Positions 1 through 5,792 of a stretch of 9,343 bases of DNA are shown here, piece after piece. This stretch comes from Actinomycetes bacterium (GTDB taxonomy: Bacteria; Actinomycetota; Actinomycetes; Actinomycetales; Cellulomonadaceae): contig JAEXEM010000173.1 in assembly GCA_023401045.1 (NCBI GenBank), positions 1-9,343 of the forward strand, written 5' to 3'. Each line of letters begins with the position of its first letter. Position 1 is the stretch's first letter. Made by a program: the position numbers and the translations under genes. The notes under the pieces are model-generated. The model made no database searches. It saw nothing but the letters and a program-made list of their open reading frames with translations, and had not been told where the DNA came from.

Positions 1-48
1 ACCGGCGGCCGCTCCCCGGCACGGGTCGACGCGTGCCACGGTGCTCAC
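1..48 (-). CDS. Partial N-terminus, probable importer ATPase (OppD/OppDF-like)
   Basis: A GTG codon at 48-46 overlaps the TGA stop of the upstream permease as GTGA, a typical translational-coupling junction in actinobacterial operons. The frame stays open to the window edge and reads M-S-T-V-A-R-V-D-P-C-R-G-A-A-A-G, sixteen residues with no recognisable domain. Peptide-type importers usually place one ATPase with two nucleotide-binding domains, or two ATPases (OppD and OppF), directly after the B and C permeases, and neither is present elsewhere in the window. The identity is therefore inferred from operon order alone. Only a weak G-rich stretch precedes the GTG. It could also be a chance open frame, with the true start further downstream. 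Confidence 0.4.
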   Translation of the reverse strand, partial: MSTVARVDPCRGAAAG

Positions 49-1151
49 GCACCCGTCCCGCTGGAGGCGTCGCGCGCGGCGTCGGCGGTGCGGGGGGTCG
101 GCACGACCGCGGACTTCGCGGCGTCGGCCGCCGCGGCCTTCGCCATCTTGCGCTCCGACGGGATGCGCTTCTGCCGCGGGTCGAACGCGTCGCGCAGACC
201 GTCACCGATGAAGTTGACGCTCAGCGTGATGACGATGATGAAGATGCCGGGCCACCAGAACAGCCAGGGCCGCGTCGCGAACGCCTGCTGGTACTGGTTG
301 ATGAGCTGACCGAGCGAGATCTCCGGGAACTGGATGCCGAACCCGAGGAACGACAGCGCGGTCTCGAGGAGGATCGCCGCGCTCATCATGAGCGTGACGG
401 AGACGATGACCGTGCCGATCGCGTTCGGCAGGATGTGCTTGAAGATGATGCGCAGGTTGCTCGCCCCGGCGACGCGCGCGGCGTCGACGAACTCGCGCTC
501 GCGCAGCGAGAGGAACTCGCCGCGGACGAGCCGTGCGAGCGTCGTCCAGAGGATGAGCCCCATCGCGATGGCGAAGACCAGCCCGCTCACGCTGCCGGCG
601 ATCTTGCCCACGACGGCACCGATGACGAGGGTCGGCACCGTGATGACGAGGTCGGTGGCCCGCATGAGGAGCGTGTCGGTCCGGCCGCGGAAGAAGCCGG
701 CCATGGAGCCGACGGTGATGCCGATGACCGCGGCGACGAGACCGATGACGACCATGACCATGAGGGACGTCTGCACGCCGGCCATGACGCGCGCGAAGAT
801 GTCGCGGCCGATCTCGTCCTGGCCGAACGGGTGCTGGCCGAGCGCGAACCCGTCTCCGCCGAGCCACGTCGGCAGCGACAGCGTCGGGCGCCCGCCGGCG
901 TTGAGCACCGGCGGGTTCTCGTGCGGGGTCCACTGCCACCAGCCGGGGATCGGCCCGACGCCGACGGACGTCACGGCCAGCAGGGTCGTGAAGCCGAGCA
1001 CGACGAGGCCGACGATCGCGCCCTTGTGGCGGAAGAACCGCCGGCGCACGATCTGGCCCTGCGAGAGGCCCGCGACCTCCTTGAGCTCGATCTCGTTCTC
1101 GAGGCGACCCTCGGTGGGGTCCTCGGCGGGGGTTGTCATCGGGGTGCTCAT
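45..1151 (-). CDS. Peptide/nickel-type ABC importer permease, OppC/DppC-like
   Basis: This 368-residue inner-membrane permease forms half of the channel of an oligopeptide/nickel-type importer. Residues 30-58 hold the usual OppC N-terminal cytoplasmic stretch and first helix. Residues 107-130 (HPFGQDEIGRD and following) are the family's signature before the core helices. Further hydrophobic segments lie near 127-152, 163-183, 188-207, 246-266 and 298-318. The EAA loop that docks on the ATPase is at about 220-243 (DAARVAGA, then ILPN), and the family ending GDGLRDAFDPR is at 316-326. The ATG at 1151-1149 was chosen because it overlaps the oppB-like stop as ATGA and the family homology begins soon after; the frame is open further upstream but that part reads as low-complexity Arg/Pro. 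After residue 326 there is an extra tail of about 42 residues rich in Ala, Lys and Arg. The substrate is unknown. Confidence 0.93.
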   Translation of the reverse strand: MSTPMTTPAEDPTEGRLENEIELKEVAGLSQGQIVRRRFFRHKGAIVGLVVLGFTTLLAVTSVGVGPIPGWWQWTPHENPPVLNAGGRPTLSLPTWLGGDGFALGQHPFGQDEIGRDIFARVMAGVQTSLMVMVVIGLVAAVIGITVGSMAGFFRGRTDTLLMRATDLVITVPTLVIGAVVGKIAGSVSGLVFAIAMGLILWTTLARLVRGEFLSLREREFVDAARVAGASNLRIIFKHILPNAIGTVIVSVTLMMSAAILLETALSFLGFGIQFPEISLGQLINQYQQAFATRPWLFWWPGIFIIVITLSVNFIGDGLRDAFDPRQKRIPSERKMAKAAAADAAKSAVVPTPRTADAARDASSGTGA

Positions 1152-2668
1152 GCGTCCAACCGGATCCGGGGGTCGATCGTCGCGTACACGATGTCGGCGA
1201 CGATGTTGGCGATGATGGCGAGGCTCGCGGTGACGAGCAGGTAGGCCATGACCGGCTCGATCTCCGCGTCCACGAGGGACTGGACGAAGAGCTGGCCCAT
1301 CCCGGGCCGGGCGAACACGGCCTCGGTGATGATGGCCCCGCCGAGCAGCGCGATGACGTCGATCGGCACGATCGTCGCCAGCGGGATGAGCGCGTTGCGG
1401 AACCCGTGACGGACGACGACGAGGCGCTCCGGCAGGCCCTTGGCGCGCGCGGTGCGGATGTAGTCCTGGTTCATCACCTCGAGCATGCTCGAGCGCGAGT
1501 ACCGGGTGTACGACGCGAACGCGATGAGCACGAGGGTCGCGGTCGGCAGCACGAGGTGCGTGTACGAGTCGAGCGTCTGCACCCAGTAGTTGCCACCGAG
1601 CCCGGGCGTGCGGTCGCCGAACGTCGGGATCGGCCGGCCGCTGAGCGCCTTGAAGTAGGGCCCCCAGACCTTCATCACCTGGTCGACGAACGTCAGCGCG
1701 GCCATGACGAGGGCCACTGCGGCCCCCGAGCGTGCCGAGAGCCGCCAGTCCGGGCCGCCGTAGAGGCGCCCGACGAGGTAGCCGACACCGGCGGCGAGGA
1801 CGCCGAGACCGAGCATGAGGAGGTGCGACTCCTCGACGGAGCGGAACACCTCCTGCATCGGGAAGTAGAGGCCGACGCCGATGACGACGACGGTGAGGGT
1901 GCTCCACAGCGCGCGGCGGTTGTGCAGGCCCGCGAAGACCGCGACGACGGCGAACGCGGCACCGGCGCCGAGCAGGCCGAGCAGCAGCGGGCCGATGTGC
2001 GGGCGCGACCACCAGTCGCTCATCTGGATGTAGCCGAAGACGGCGAGGTTGGCGCCGGCGGCGACGGCGAACACCTGCACGCGGCGGCGGGCGTTGCCGC
2101 CCACGGCGAGCGACCACAGGACGCCCACGACGAGCGAGAGGCCGATGAGCACCGGCCAGGAGATGACCGGGTCGCGGAGGAAGTCGTTGAAGCCGATGGC
2201 CGTCCACTGCTTGAGCAGGACCGCGACCCAGAACGAGGGCAGCGAGTACATGAGGAACGACGCGAAGATGATGACGTAGTCGAACGCCGAGTACTGGCGC
2301 AGCGCCGAGACGATGCCGACGGTGACGCCGAGGATGACCGCGAGCACGGTGGCCGCGAGGACGAGCTCGAGCGTCGAACCGATGGCGGTCTGGAGCAGGT
2401 CGCCGACGGACTGCCCGGTGCGCCAGGCGCTCCCGAGGTCTCCCTGGAGGACGTTGCCGAACCAGTCGAAGAACCGCAGCACGACGTTGGTGTCGAGGTT
2501 GAGCTGCTCGATGCGCTGGGCGATGAGCTGCTCCTTGTTGGGAGCGGTGCTCTCTTGCAGGTCCAGCAGCGGGTCGATCGCACGATCGACGAGCAGGAAC
2601 ATGAGGAACAACGCCACGAACAGCGTGGCGATGCCGGCCGCGATGCGGCGGATGAGGAAGTTCAGCAC
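1148..2668 (-). CDS. Long peptide/nickel-type ABC importer permease, OppB/DppB-like, with extra membrane domain
   Basis: This 506-residue permease pairs with the OppC-like protein; ordinary OppB/DppB proteins have about 310-340 residues. The canonical parts are clear: first helix at 8-28, a long outside loop with GDLGSAWRTGQSV (76-88), helices near 96-122 and 132-155, the EAA loop at about 402-430 (DYIRTARAKGL, then RNALIP), and the family ending TIDPRIR at 497-503. Between helices 3 and 4, where a short external loop is normal, residues about 158-345 add six hydrophobic segments (near 171-189, 196-214, 226-247, 256-270, 282-301, 314-330). Arg-rich turns alternate with neutral or acidic ones, as expected for real membrane helices. 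The start is GTG at 2668-2666, giving MLNFLIRR as usual for the family, with a distant GAGG upstream. It overlaps the next gene by 4 bp. Similar long forms seem to exist in other actinobacteria, but that is from memory. Confidence 0.92.
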   Translation of the reverse strand: MLNFLIRRIAAGIATLFVALFLMFLLVDRAIDPLLDLQESTAPNKEQLIAQRIEQLNLDTNVVLRFFDWFGNVLQGDLGSAWRTGQSVGDLLQTAIGSTLELVLAATVLAVILGVTVGIVSALRQYSAFDYVIIFASFLMYSLPSFWVAVLLKQWTAIGFNDFLRDPVISWPVLIGLSLVVGVLWSLAVGGNARRRVQVFAVAAGANLAVFGYIQMSDWWSRPHIGPLLLGLLGAGAAFAVVAVFAGLHNRRALWSTLTVVVIGVGLYFPMQEVFRSVEESHLLMLGLGVLAAGVGYLVGRLYGGPDWRLSARSGAAVALVMAALTFVDQVMKVWGPYFKALSGRPIPTFGDRTPGLGGNYWVQTLDSYTHLVLPTATLVLIAFASYTRYSRSSMLEVMNQDYIRTARAKGLPERLVVVRHGFRNALIPLATIVPIDVIALLGGAIITEAVFARPGMGQLFVQSLVDAEIEPVMAYLLVTASLAIIANIVADIVYATIDPRIRLDA

Positions 2669-2770
2669 GGGAGGGCTACCTCGGGGGTGACGGGAAGCCG
2701 GTCGTCCGGGATCGTATCCCCCGACGTCCGGGCCTGGTGCGGACGAAGGCCCAGCGCGACCAGACGCGCT

Positions 2771-2817
2771 CGCACGACGAGGGTGCCGCGGGCGTGGCCG
2801 GGCACCCTCGTCGTGCG
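2771..2817 (-). terminator. Perfect 17-bp intercistronic hairpin
   Basis: Positions 2771-2787 and 2801-2817 are exact inverted repeats of 17 bp (CGCACGACGAGGGTGCC and its complement) around a 13-base loop. It lies between the binding-protein gene and the OppB-like permease, 47 bases after the stop codon. No T-run follows on either strand, so it is not a textbook intrinsic terminator. It could be a partial terminator, a barrier to 3' exonucleases that protects the binding-protein message, or both. Confidence 0.75.
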
Positions 2818-2828
2818 GATGAGCCGTT

Positions 2829-2857
2829 GGGCCCCGGCGCAGGTCACGCCGGGGCCC
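2829..2857 (-). terminator. Perfect 11-bp GC hairpin just after the binding-protein stop
   Basis: Positions 2829-2839 (GGGCCCCGGCG) and 2847-2857 are exact inverted repeats with a 7-base loop. The hairpin begins 6 bases after the stop codon of the solute-binding protein and stands in tandem with the longer hairpin at 2771-2817. No T-run follows. Its position suits a stabiliser of the 3' end of the binding-protein mRNA or a leaky terminator. Confidence 0.7.
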
Positions 2858-2863
2858 GACGGG

Positions 2864-4708
2864 TCACTCGGTGGCCGCCTCGCCGGCGGTCCACTCCCAG
2901 AAGCCGTAGAAGATGCCCGGCGCGATGGAGAGCGGGATCACGTTGCCGATCTTCTCGGGGTTGTGGGCGGTGACACCCGGGAACTGGAAGATCGTCACAC
3001 CGAACGCGTCGTCGACGAGGTGCTTCTCGACGTCGCCGAGGATGCGCTCCTGGTCCTCCGACTCGGTCGCGACCTGGAGCTCGTCGAAGAGCGCGTCGAC
3101 CTCGGGGTTGGAGTACCCGTAGAAGTTGTTCGTCGCACCCGTGCGGTAGTTCGCGTCCGACTCCGTGACGGCCGTCGAGGTGGACTGCCACCCGAAGAGC
3201 GCGGCGTCGTAGAAGGACGTCGCACCGGAGAGGTCGGAGCCCCAGCCGTTCTGGACGGCGTAGGCCACGACGTCGAAGCCGGCCTCACCGGCGGACTGCT
3301 TGATGAGCTCGAACTGGTTCACCCGACGGGTGTTGTTCGGGTCGAACAGCATCCGGACCTGGACGCTCGGCACACCGGCCTCGGCGAGCAGCGCCTTGGC
3401 ACCCTCGATGTCGACGTCCGCGTAGACGTCGCCCTGACCGCTGGCCTCGACGATGCCGTCGTACATCGGCGAGCCGGGGACCTGCGTGAACGAGTTGCGG
3501 ACCTCGGCGTCGGGGTTGAGCGGCTTGATGAGGTCGTTGACGATGCGCTCGCGCGGGATCGTCTTGAGGAAGGCCTGGCGGACCTTCTTCGCCTTCTCCT
3601 GGTCGCCGCCGTAGGTGGCGGGGTCGAACGGACCGCCGTTGCCGAACTGCAGGTCGACGTGCTCGTACGTGCCCTCGACACCGGTCTGGACCTCGACGCC
3701 GTCGATCGCCTCGAGCGCCGCGAGGACGTCGGCGGTCGCCTGCGGGTTGATGAGGTCGACCTCACCGTTCTGCAGCGCCTGGACCTGACCCATGGGGTCG
3801 CCGTTGTAGCGGACGGTCACCTTCTCGAAGACGGCCGTCTTGTCGCCCTCGTAGTCCGGGTTCGCGGTGAGCGTGAGGTACTGGTCCTCGACGAACTCGG
3901 TGATCGTGTAGGGGCCCGAGGTGACGAGCAGCTGCTCGTCGTCCGGCAGGCTCGTGAAGTTCCAGTCGTTCGACCACGAGCTCGCGATCTTCGACAGCGC
4001 CGCGACGTCCTCGGTCTCGATGGCCTCGACGAGCGCGTCCGTGGCCTCCTGCGCGTCCTCGATGCCGAGGGCGCGCTGCGCGACGATGTGCGCGGGGAGG
4101 TTGTTGTCGATCGCCGTCTCCCAGTCCGCGAACGGCTTGGAGTAGACGAGGGTGATCGAGTTGTCCTCGATGACCGGCGTCTCGGTGATGAGGGCGACGG
4201 ACGGGCTGGCGGCGTCGAAGTAGACACCCGCGTCGAGCGCGTCCTGGTTCGTGACGTTGCCCTCTTCGTCGTACTCCGGCTCGACGTTGTTGAACTTGCC
4301 GCTCTGGGCCGCCCACTCGAGGAGGAGGTCCGCAGGGCCGGCCGCGACGCCGTCCGACCACTTCGCCGTGTCGGCGTACGTGTACTTGACGGTCAGCGGG
4401 TCGTCCGAGACCTTCTCGTACGTGCCGAAGGACTCGTCCGGCACCAGCTCGAGGTCGGCGTTGTAGTCCTTGAAGCGCGAGTTCGCGAGGTACTTGATGA
4501 CGTTGTTCGCCGTCGCGTTACCCGTGATGCTGTCGCCGTTGAACGAGTAGAACGGCTGGTTCCACGCGATGTTGAGCGCGGTCTCGGTGTTGATGCCGGC
4601 GTTGTCGTCGTCCTCGGTGCCCGTGTCGCCCGACGACGAGCAGGCGGCGAGCGCGAGCACGCTGACCGTTGCGACCGAGGCGAGGACTGCCTTGCGTGAG
4701 ATCCTCAA
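2864..4708 (-). CDS. Lipoprotein solute-binding protein, SBP family 5 (OppA/DppA-like)
   Basis: This 614-residue extracellular lipoprotein should capture the solute and deliver it to the two permeases encoded downstream. The N-terminus has a basic start (MRISRK), a hydrophobic core (7-21) and the lipobox L-A-A-C with Cys23 as the lipidated residue, followed by a Ser/Gly/Asp linker. The body matches family 5 binding proteins: KWSDG (116-120), SGPYTI (264-269), NPDYEGDKT (283-291), GEVDLINPQ (315-323), RQAFLKTIPRERIV (377-390) and FYGYSNPEVDALFDE (529-543). The start is TTG at 4708-4706, chosen because AGGAGG lies 4 bases upstream and the signal peptide begins there; the frame runs open to 5014 but that stretch is not protein-like. 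Family 5 includes peptide, nickel and glycan binders and actinobacterial LpqW-type proteins. Direct linkage to permeases favours true transport; the substrate cannot be read from sequence. Confidence 0.93.
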   Translation of the reverse strand: MRISRKAVLASVATVSVLALAACSSSGDTGTEDDDNAGINTETALNIAWNQPFYSFNGDSITGNATANNVIKYLANSRFKDYNADLELVPDESFGTYEKVSDDPLTVKYTYADTAKWSDGVAAGPADLLLEWAAQSGKFNNVEPEYDEEGNVTNQDALDAGVYFDAASPSVALITETPVIEDNSITLVYSKPFADWETAIDNNLPAHIVAQRALGIEDAQEATDALVEAIETEDVAALSKIASSWSNDWNFTSLPDDEQLLVTSGPYTITEFVEDQYLTLTANPDYEGDKTAVFEKVTVRYNGDPMGQVQALQNGEVDLINPQATADVLAALEAIDGVEVQTGVEGTYEHVDLQFGNGGPFDPATYGGDQEKAKKVRQAFLKTIPRERIVNDLIKPLNPDAEVRNSFTQVPGSPMYDGIVEASGQGDVYADVDIEGAKALLAEAGVPSVQVRMLFDPNNTRRVNQFELIKQSAGEAGFDVVAYAVQNGWGSDLSGATSFYDAALFGWQSTSTAVTESDANYRTGATNNFYGYSNPEVDALFDELQVATESEDQERILGDVEKHLVDDAFGVTIFQFPGVTAHNPEKIGNVIPLSIAPGIFYGFWEWTAGEAATE

Positions 4709-4712
4709 TGTT

Positions 4713-4718
4713 CCTCCT
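4713..4718 (-). promoter_or_regulatory. Shine-Dalgarno AGGAGG that fixes the TTG start
   Basis: On the minus strand AGGAGG is followed by AACA and then TTG. The perfect anti-16S match decides in favour of the rare TTG start for the binding protein, since no other start codon sits near both this site and the signal peptide. The 4-base spacing is shorter than usual. Confidence 0.8.
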
Positions 4719-4803
4719 GAGACGTGGTGGGCGCCGCGGCTCGGCGAACCCGTTCGAGGCACGGGGGGACGCCGGGGCTGCACCGCCCGCCGGAATTGGG
4801 GCA

Positions 4804-4809
4804 ACGCTA
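4804..4809 (-). promoter_or_regulatory. Weak candidate -10 box for the importer operon
   Basis: On the minus strand TAGCGT fits the actinobacterial TANNNT pattern and is the only such match I found in the intergenic region. The hexamer 17 bases upstream (GGTTTT) is a poor -35. Use of it would give a leader of about 90 bases. A promoter needing an activator, or another sigma factor, is equally possible. Confidence 0.2.
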
Positions 4810-4921
4810 GCCCTGGCGACCACGGCAAAACCGACATGGACCCGTGCCCAGGTTGATCGTTACCTGATTGATACTGGTGAGTACAGTCCAGGATGTGAGA
4901 CGCACGTGGGGGAAACTGCCC

Positions 4922-4939
4922 TGTAACAGCGCTGTCACA
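4922..4939. promoter_or_regulatory. 18-bp inverted repeat, candidate operator
   Basis: TGTAACAGC at 4922-4930 and GCTGTCACA at 4931-4939 form a dyad with one mismatched pair and a perfect 10-bp core, ACAGCGCTGT. It lies about 215 bp before the binding-protein start, in the AT-richer part of the intergenic region. The central GCGC and symmetric arms resemble LacI-family operators, and the TGTGA/TTACA arms recall CRP-like sites although the spacing is 8 instead of 6. The regulator is not in the window, so its identity is a guess. Confidence 0.45.
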
Positions 4940-5015
4940 TCGCCTGATCGGGCATTTGTGGTCATCCTCGCGCCACGAGAAGTCCTGGGATGTGCTATGT
5001 CCCCTCTCGGGCACC

Positions 5016-5033
5016 GTCGGGGGGACCTCCGAC
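5016..5033 (-). terminator. Weak hairpin after the dehydratase-VOC gene
   Basis: GTCGGGG at 5016-5022 pairs with CTCCGAC at 5027-5033 (one G-U pair) around a 4-base loop. It begins 14 bases beyond the stop codon of the dehydratase-VOC gene. No T-run follows, so termination is only a possibility. Confidence 0.3.
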
Positions 5034-5047
5034 CCGGCCCGGCTGCC

Positions 5048-5710
5048 TCACCCGTCCGCCCTGCCGTGCCACGTGCACAGGCACGAGCGGTTGCCCTCCG
5101 CGTCCGCCAGCACCCAGTACGCAGGCGCGTTCGAGTCGTCGACGAGCGTCCCGCCGGCCGCCAGGGCGGCCTCGATCCGCGCGGGTACGTCCGCGGGGTC
5201 GAGCCAGACGTCGAGGTGCCACCGCTGCCGCGCCTCCTCGTCCCCCGACGGCTGGAACCACAGGGACGGGAGGCGGTCGTCCGGGTCCTCGAGGTCGTCC
5301 CCCTCGGGCCCGTCCCGCAGGTCGAGGAACGCCCGCCAGAACGGCAGGACGCGCGTGCGGTCCGGCGAGTCGAGGACGAGCTCGAGCCGGGCCAGCCCGG
5401 CGGGCTCCGGGGTGAGCCCGGCGTCCGCGGCCAGCGCCGTCACCGTCCGCGCGAGGTCGACGTCCCGTTGCGTCGTTCCGCCGGCGTCGTGGCTGACGAG
5501 CCGGACGTCGACGTGCCCGTACCGCAGGTCGAGGTCCGGGTGGTGGCCCGCGGCCTCCGCCGCCGCCCCGACGGCGTCGACGAGGCGCAGACCGGTCGCG
5601 AAGTCCCCGGTGACGAACCGCGTGCGCAACCCGTCACCGAGGTTGATCCAACCGGTGAGCCCGGCGTCCGCGATCTGCCTGCCCGTCAGCGTCGTCGCCA
5701 TGCCGGACAT
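5048..5710 (-). CDS. 4a-hydroxytetrahydrobiopterin dehydratase / VOC (glyoxalase-like) fusion protein
   Basis: This 220-residue, probably cytosolic protein joins two domains. Residues about 8-98 are a pterin-4a-carbinolamine dehydratase (DCoH/PhhB) domain, which in known members dehydrates 4a-hydroxytetrahydrobiopterin. The full family signature is present: E52, H56-H57-P58, Y64, H74 within SHDAGG, and D83 in QRD. Residues about 105-216 are a VOC fold of the Glyoxalase_6 type: LELVLDSPDR, FWRAFLDL, RWHLDVWL with H165, and the closing DAEGNRSCLC (203-212). In metal-binding VOC enzymes the residue after GN is usually Glu; here it is Arg208, so metal chemistry in this domain is doubtful. The start may be ATG at 5710-5708 or ATG at 5701-5699 (three residues shorter); neither has a clear ribosome site. 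An 82-bp gap separates it from ychF. No pterin-dependent hydroxylase is nearby, so the physiological substrate is unknown. Confidence 0.88.
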   Translation of the reverse strand: MSGMATTLTGRQIADAGLTGWINLGDGLRTRFVTGDFATGLRLVDAVGAAAEAAGHHPDLDLRYGHVDVRLVSHDAGGTTQRDVDLARTVTALAADAGLTPEPAGLARLELVLDSPDRTRVLPFWRAFLDLRDGPEGDDLEDPDDRLPSLWFQPSGDEEARQRWHLDVWLDPADVPARIEAALAAGGTLVDDSNAPAYWVLADAEGNRSCLCTWHGRADG

Positions 5711-5740
5711 CGTGGACCCGTCGGACGCCCCGTGGGCGCA

Positions 5741-5752
5741 CGAATCGATTCG
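5741..5752. promoter_or_regulatory. 12-bp perfect palindrome, candidate operator
   Basis: CGAATCGATTCG is a perfect dyad in the 82-bp gap upstream of the dehydratase-VOC gene, 31 bases before its first ATG. Symmetry about a central CG and its place just ahead of a start codon suggest a repressor site, for example of the LacI type. It does not match the actinobacterial LexA box, which needs GAAC/GTTC arms. Confidence 0.35.
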
Positions 5753-5775
5753 CAGATCGTCGGCGTGGCGGGCGT

Positions 5776-5792
5776 CCTGCTAAGGATGCAGG
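5776..5792 (-). terminator. Short hairpin directly after the ychF stop
   Basis: CCTGC at 5776-5780 and GCAGG at 5788-5792 form a 5-bp stem with a 7-base loop that abuts the ychF stop codon. It is too short, and lacks a T-run, to be called a terminator with any assurance. The dehydratase-VOC gene may be read through from ychF. Confidence 0.2.

Larger units (their letters stand above)
4709..5047. other. 339-bp intergenic control region upstream of the importer operon
   Basis: No convincing gene lies here on either strand. The part at about 4850-4975 is clearly richer in A and T than its surroundings, which fits promoter DNA. It holds an 18-bp inverted repeat (4922-4939) and an adjacent imperfect repeat GCCTGATCGGGC (4942-4953). 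At the far end there is a short GC hairpin (5016-5033) that could end the upstream gene. The part next to the binding-protein gene is a long GC-rich leader with the ribosome site at 4713-4718. I recognise no riboswitch. Confidence 0.6.

Noticed and set aside
1152..2207. Upstream extension of the OppC-like frame as a 720-residue protein
   Set aside because: The extra part is the shadow of the OppB-like gene; homology begins at the ATGA-overlap start.
1133..4699. Very long plus-strand open frame (1188 codons) opposite the importer genes
   Set aside because: Its translation is a monotonous run of Arg, Asp, Glu, Val and Leu typical of the antisense frame of GC-rich genes, with no domain, and it lies opposite three well-supported genes.
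4709..5014. Upstream extension of the binding-protein frame to an ATG at 5014
   Set aside because: It would put about 100 non-conserved residues before the signal peptide and ignores the AGGAGG-TTG start.
5741..5752. SOS (LexA) box
   Set aside because: The actinobacterial LexA box has GAAC and GTTC arms with an AT-rich spacer; this palindrome has GAAT/ATTC around CG.
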